Below are positions 60,361-64,000 of a stretch of 64,000 nucleotides of DNA, one piece after another. Position numbers and translations under genes: made by a program. The notes below the pieces were generated by a model that searched no databases, was not told the DNA's origin, and saw only the letters and a list, made by a program, of their open reading frames with translations. Each line of letters begins with the position of its first letter. Position 1 is the first letter of the stretch. The stretch comes from JAFGXT01 sp963677165 (GTDB lineage: Bacteria > Verrucomicrobiota > Lentisphaeria > Victivallales > SZUA-371): contig CAXXSX010000002.1 of the NCBI GenBank assembly GCA_963677165.2, positions 1-64,000 on the forward strand. Reading direction: 5' to 3'.

Positions 60361-61742
60361 TGAAACTTACCAAAACCGGAGTTTTACTGACTACAGTAAT
60401 TTTAATGTCTGCCGCCTTTACGGTCAAAGCTGATGGCGAGAGCCCAAAACCGGGCAAAAAGGTTTCCGCAAAAACCATTGATATGTCCATTTTTTTCGAA
60501 AAAGACTTTTGGAAAACCACTCCTGATAACCTGCTGAAAACAAAAGCTTTTAAATGGACCAGCAACAAAAAGGACATGTTGCGTTTTGCCGCTCCTGAAA
60601 CGAAATACCGCCTGAAATTATTCGGTAACTATCTGATTGAAGCTTTACTACAGGTAAAAGACAACAAACTAACCATTGCCAAGTTTATATTTTATACGCG
60701 TGGAGACGTGGGCATCATCACCCGAGAGGATTATTCCAGGTTGCTTTTTAATGTGCAGATGAGTGCGGATAAACTGTTTGGCAAAGCCATCAAGGCACCT
60801 CCCACCAAATTGCGTTCCAATGCCAGAATCTACAAATGCAAATGGAACAAATCTCCCTATCGGGCATTGATGAAATGGAGCTATACCGGTAAACTGGACT
60901 TGGACTCAAGAACCGAATTTACTCCCGAATATCTTTTTCTTATTGTTGCCGACAATTCGATAAAAAAAGAAAAGAAAACCGTAGCAATCAACAAGGATTA
61001 TCGCGATGAGTTCCAGAAGAACATTGTAAACACCCCCGCCGGCGATGTTTATCTCGATAATATTCCCATGGTGGATCAGGGCCGTAAAGGGTACTGTGTG
61101 GCAGCGACCACTGAACGGGTACTGAAATACTTTGGAGAAGATTTTGACCAGCATATGATCGCACAGATATCCGGAACAACCAGAGCCGGTACCAATCTGG
61201 AAAGTTTACTGGATGCAATGGAGGATGTGGAAAAACGTATGAATATAAACGTCCGCTCTCTTTATGAGATCGAAATCCCCAAAAACTTTGCTCAACTCAA
61301 TCGGGTTCTGAAATATTATAACAAGGTGGCAAAAAAAGCCAAAGCCCCAACAATCAAGGAATCTGATCTGACAAGTGGCAAATATGTATCTCTGACAAAA
61401 TTATACAGCCTGATGAGAAACGATCTCTATATTCAAATGCGAGTAAAAAAAGATAGAAACGACTACAAACACTTTTTGAAAGACATCAAAAAATACATCG
61501 ACAAAGGTTATCCCTGCGTCTGGACCGTGGTACTTGGAATAGTGAAAGAACCGGAAATCCCACAGGCTTCCGGCGGACATCAGCGCTTGATCATCGGCTA
61601 CAATGAAAAGACACGAAAAATTATTTATTCCGATTCCTGGGGCAAAGGACACGAAAAGAAATACATGGACATGGATAACGCCTGGGGAATCACTCAAGCC
61701 CTGAGCCTGTATTTGCCGCGCGCGGGAAAATACCACTACTGA
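60351..61742 (+). CDS. Secreted papain-like (C39-type) cysteine peptidase-like protein
   Basis: A 463-residue exported protein. ATG 60351 has AAGGAGG 4 nt upstream and overlaps the ribE stop by 10 nt. Signal peptide about 1-27. Residues 28-215 are a separate, unrecognised basic domain. The C-terminal 225 residues carry a papain-like triad: C249 in GRKGYCVAATTERVL, H410 in GGHQRLIIGY and D428 in IIYSDSWGKG, the order of C39-like peptidases. It would cut peptides outside the cytoplasm or at the surface. Coupling to riboflavin synthase looks incidental. Confidence 0.8.
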   Translation: MALMKLTKTGVLLTTVILMSAAFTVKADGESPKPGKKVSAKTIDMSIFFEKDFWKTTPDNLLKTKAFKWTSNKKDMLRFAAPETKYRLKLFGNYLIEALLQVKDNKLTIAKFIFYTRGDVGIITREDYSRLLFNVQMSADKLFGKAIKAPPTKLRSNARIYKCKWNKSPYRALMKWSYTGKLDLDSRTEFTPEYLFLIVADNSIKKEKKTVAINKDYRDEFQKNIVNTPAGDVYLDNIPMVDQGRKGYCVAATTERVLKYFGEDFDQHMIAQISGTTRAGTNLESLLDAMEDVEKRMNINVRSLYEIEIPKNFAQLNRVLKYYNKVAKKAKAPTIKESDLTSGKYVSLTKLYSLMRNDLYIQMRVKKDRNDYKHFLKDIKKYIDKGYPCVWTVVLGIVKEPEIPQASGGHQRLIIGYNEKTRKIIYSDSWGKGHEKKYMDMDNAWGITQALSLYLPRAGKYHY

Positions 61743-61764
61743 TACCGGGAGTTATCTGCATCAC

Positions 61765-62532
61765 ATGAATACAATCAATTACGGCATCAGTTTTTCAAGT
61801 TGCAACCAGATTCCCTCTAATGTTGTCATACAACTGCCGCAACTGTTTTCAGCAGTTGAACTTCCCGGTCACCTGGTAGAAAACCGGGAACTGTTCAATA
61901 CTTTGAGGAAAATGAATGTTCTCTCTTTGAATATTTCGGAACTAATTGACAATGCCGTTTCCGGCAGTATCGCCGGACAGTCTGAAAGAATCAAATCAGA
62001 CTTCAAACGTCAGTTCAGGGAACGTATACAAAACATTGGTTATCCAGTCGACAGCGTGATTATGAAACTTGGTGTAGAGGAAGCAATCATCAATGAACAA
62101 TTCAGGGGAAAAGTCATCAAGCTAATCAAAGAACTGGCAATGACACTTCATTCCCTGAACGTAACACTGGCCGTCCCCGTACGTATTCCCAGTACGGAAA
62201 AGGAATTTCCACAGTTCATTCTTAATTTGAAAACCGAAGTAATGGTGCCGCAGGTTAAATTCTCTATTGATGTTCACCCCCATGAACTGGGACGCGACTT
62301 TGATCCTGAAAAACTTTTGCGCTGGCTTAAGTTTGATATCGGAATTTTCAGATTGTTCTATGAACCGGAAACCGGCAACCGCCTGGTCGGGAAAGCCGTT
62401 AAACCATGGATTAATTTCCTCTGCAAAACAGCCTTTGACGGTACGATTCTTTTCTGTCCGCGCTGTCCTGATGCCGAAGCGGTGATCCGTGAGGCCGGAA
62501 ACCTGACGGAATTGATCGCTTCGCTGCACTAA
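61765..62532 (+). CDS. Conserved-looking cytoplasmic protein, possible TIM-barrel
   Basis: A 255-residue protein, not firmly recognised. Alternating hydrophobic strands and amphipathic helices (GISFSSCNQIPSNVVIQLP, VLSLNISELID, TLHSLNVTLAVPVRIPS, VKFSIDVHPHELG, TILFCPRCPDAEAVIREAG) suggest a TIM-barrel such as sugar isomerase-like enzymes, but no catalytic motif is clear. It lies 22 bp after the peptidase gene and is convergent with the deacetylase. Confidence 0.6.
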   Translation: MNTINYGISFSSCNQIPSNVVIQLPQLFSAVELPGHLVENRELFNTLRKMNVLSLNISELIDNAVSGSIAGQSERIKSDFKRQFRERIQNIGYPVDSVIMKLGVEEAIINEQFRGKVIKLIKELAMTLHSLNVTLAVPVRIPSTEKEFPQFILNLKTEVMVPQVKFSIDVHPHELGRDFDPEKLLRWLKFDIGIFRLFYEPETGNRLVGKAVKPWINFLCKTAFDGTILFCPRCPDAEAVIREAGNLTELIASLH

Positions 62533-62535
62533 CTT

Positions 62536-63246
62536 TTACGGTAATTCGTCGAAGGTATAAAAATTCAGCTTATATGAAGTTATTATCTTCAGAATTTCTT
62601 CCAACGTATTCCGGTTCGTAAGAATTCGGTTATCTTTGCCGGGTTCTTCTATACCGATTCGGTGTCCCAGCAGAAACAGCAGTTCTCCACGTTTGGAAGC
62701 ACGGCATGCCGCTTCATCAATCATGGACAGATCCTCTAGCTTATCAATTCCCTTGGCAGGCAGCAGAAAATGTTCATTAACTTGATCAACGGGCTTAAAT
62801 ATTTCATCAAGGTCAGCAAATCGCGGTCGCTCTTCCGAAAGAAAGGCACCGGTTCTGGCATGATTAAAAAATTTACTCAAAGCGGTGTCAGTTTCCTCGT
62901 TATTCTGACTACAGGGATAAGCGAATGCACGTGGATTAAAACCGTTTTTCTTCAGTAGATCCAGAGCCGGAACAACTTCGTCATTAATCCACTGATCACA
63001 ACTGCCATGTTCCGCGATATAATCAATTGCTTTGGCGTGGGTCAGAGAGTGGCAGCCTACGGCATGTCCGGCATTCGCCAGGCTATGTAGACCTTTCCAG
63101 TGGTCCGCCGTCATTTGGTGCGGCGCATGAATCATGAACGTAACATGAACAGAAAATCGTTCGAACAATTCAAGTGTTTCAACCCAGTCTTCAATAAACT
63201 GATGATCGTCAAAACTCATTACCACGCCGGGAGATAATTGTTTCAT
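62536..63246 (-). CDS. Polysaccharide deacetylase (NodB type)
   Basis: A 236-residue CE4-like enzyme. Motif 1 is MSFDDHQF (D13, D14), motif 2 is VGCHSLTH with the two metal-binding histidines, and motif 3 is AFAYPCSQNN. Later motifs are present in weaker form. It removes N- or O-acetyl groups from polysaccharides or related amide bonds. No signal peptide, so it may act on cytoplasmic substrates. It follows the truncated propeller-like gene by 23 bp, and the two probably work together. Confidence 0.88.
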   Translation of the reverse strand: MKQLSPGVVMSFDDHQFIEDWVETLELFERFSVHVTFMIHAPHQMTADHWKGLHSLANAGHAVGCHSLTHAKAIDYIAEHGSCDQWINDEVVPALDLLKKNGFNPRAFAYPCSQNNEETDTALSKFFNHARTGAFLSEERPRFADLDEIFKPVDQVNEHFLLPAKGIDKLEDLSMIDEAACRASKRGELLFLLGHRIGIEEPGKDNRILTNRNTLEEILKIITSYKLNFYTFDELP

Positions 63247-63269
63247 GCATTCAACCTATTATTTGTTGA

Positions 63270-64000
63270 TTACTGCCAGGTTATATCCGCCAGGAAAACA
63301 CTGTTGTCACTGCCCAAACTCGCGCAGTATTCAGCGCCTTTGCGTCCATAACCGACATCGTCATTCTGCATCCATTCAGCTACCGTAAACCAGGAGCGGT
63401 CCGGCGTTACTTCCGTTGCCATAAAGTTGCCCATACGAGCGCCACGGTTAGGAATAAGAATTCTCTCGCTGTCACGGATAACCCTTAATGTTGATGTATC
63501 CATTCGGGCGATCATAACCGGTCCGCGATGACGAAATACATTATCGTTTTCTGCATTGCGCCGGGTATAAATCAAATAAAGTTCGTCATCTCCGTTGCGC
63601 ACCCAGCGCTGCTGGGTATTATAATTGCCAAGAAGTTCCCCGTTGTCAAAACATAACGGAACCGGATCGGCATAATTCAAACCGTCATCACTGATAGAAA
63701 CATAACCGGTAATATCATTGCGAAGAGCCATAAAATAGCGTTCTTTGAACTTAATCAACGAAGGCTCATAAAGTCCACGCGGCTGCTTGACTTGATCAAG
63801 CGGCTTCCCATATTCAACAATTTCCGCCTTTTCCCCATTGATCCTGACCCTGGCAGTATACACCGAGGAAACATGCTCTGGAAATTTACAGATTGCCAGC
63901 GGCAGCAGTAAATCACCATCTTCAAGCTCAATATGCTGAGCCGCCATCTGAGCAAAATCCAGGCGAATCTCATCAGGAACCATAATCTCACATGGCTCGG
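63270..64000 (-). CDS. Beta-propeller glycosidase/sialidase-like protein (5-prime truncated)
   Basis: The reading frame continues through the right edge of the window, so the N-terminus is missing; an internal ATG at 63983 is not a convincing start. Visible residues show bladed repeats such as GYVSISDDGLNYADPVPL (an Asp-box-like SxDxGxxW variant), YEPSLIKFKERYFMALRND, LYLIYTRRN and MATEVTPDRSWFTVAEWMQ. This is typical of sialidase-like or family 43/130-like propellers. Catalytic residues cannot be assigned from the part seen. Confidence 0.65.
   Translation of the reverse strand, partial: EPCEIMVPDEIRLDFAQMAAQHIELEDGDLLLPLAICKFPEHVSSVYTARVRINGEKAEIVEYGKPLDQVKQPRGLYEPSLIKFKERYFMALRNDITGYVSISDDGLNYADPVPLCFDNGELLGNYNTQQRWVRNGDDELYLIYTRRNAENDNVFRHRGPVMIARMDTSTLRVIRDSERILIPNRGARMGNFMATEVTPDRSWFTVAEWMQNDDVGYGRKGAEYCASLGSDNSVFLADITWQ

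Overview
The window looks like a chromosome segment from an anaerobic, Gram-negative member of the PVC group, most likely Lentisphaerota (Victivallis-like). This is inferred from gene content, not from a marker gene: Kdo/heptose lipopolysaccharide and Lpt genes, pseudopilins with FTLIELLVVIAIIAILAA-type N-termini beside sugar-enzyme genes and dedicated regulators, a trimeric [FeFe] hydrogenase with a Rex repressor, mannonate dehydratase, and a very large surface protein with a LEPR/DUF4347-type N-terminus. No complete insertion sequence, CRISPR array or rRNA was seen.

Layout. 1-5136 (minus): an outer-membrane biogenesis operon running small membrane protein, heptose-phosphate kinase, kdsB, kdsA, kdsC, LptC-like, lptA, lptB, with several short overlaps. 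5307-5579: an HPr protein. 5687-9424: a phage-derived island with a CI-like repressor, a Cro-like protein, three 16-bp operators between them, two small regulatory or coiled-coil genes, a terminator and an intact terminase pair, but no portal, capsid or tail genes. 9471-13838: a GntR/LacI-type regulator with its own promoter/operator, a pseudopilin and a secreted clan GH-A-like glycosidase. 13855-15961: two coupled glycosyltransferases. 16086-16298: two identical tRNA-Asn genes. 16599-21362: a secreted protein, an ABC-2 permease, a DUF721 protein, a small secreted protein, mazG, tatC and tatA. 21535-24308: a metal-dependent hydrolase, uxuA and an IclR regulator. 24508-26049: a polytopic polyferredoxin with an internal twin-arginine motif. 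26138-31397: hydA, hydB and hydC, with divergent rex and Rex-like operators.

31936-45642 is the most unusual region. Three genes on the minus strand encode a PqqD-like/M50 protease/HlyD hybrid, a GAF-like/HlyD hybrid and a plain periplasmic adaptor. Divergent from them are a TolC-like lipoprotein and, 22 bp later, a 2417-residue surface protein with two DUF4347-like modules (one lacking its His/Cys pair) and three parallel beta-helix modules. No ABC ATPase is encoded here. I read this as a candidate dedicated, protease-containing export system and its substrate.

45644-64000 is mixed: an LptF/LptG permease, an M32 carboxypeptidase, a secreted SGNH-like protein, a glnK-amt operon with a good sigma-54 promoter (GlnK has Phe in place of Tyr51), a second pseudopilin/AraC regulator/CocE-hydrolase set, small membrane and LURP-one-type proteins, a coupled ATP-grasp plus class-I amidotransferase-like pair, riboflavin synthase coupled to a papain-like secreted protein, and a polysaccharide deacetylase beside a truncated beta-propeller-like protein. 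A 61-65 nt structured intergenic element occurs just upstream of both tatA and amt.
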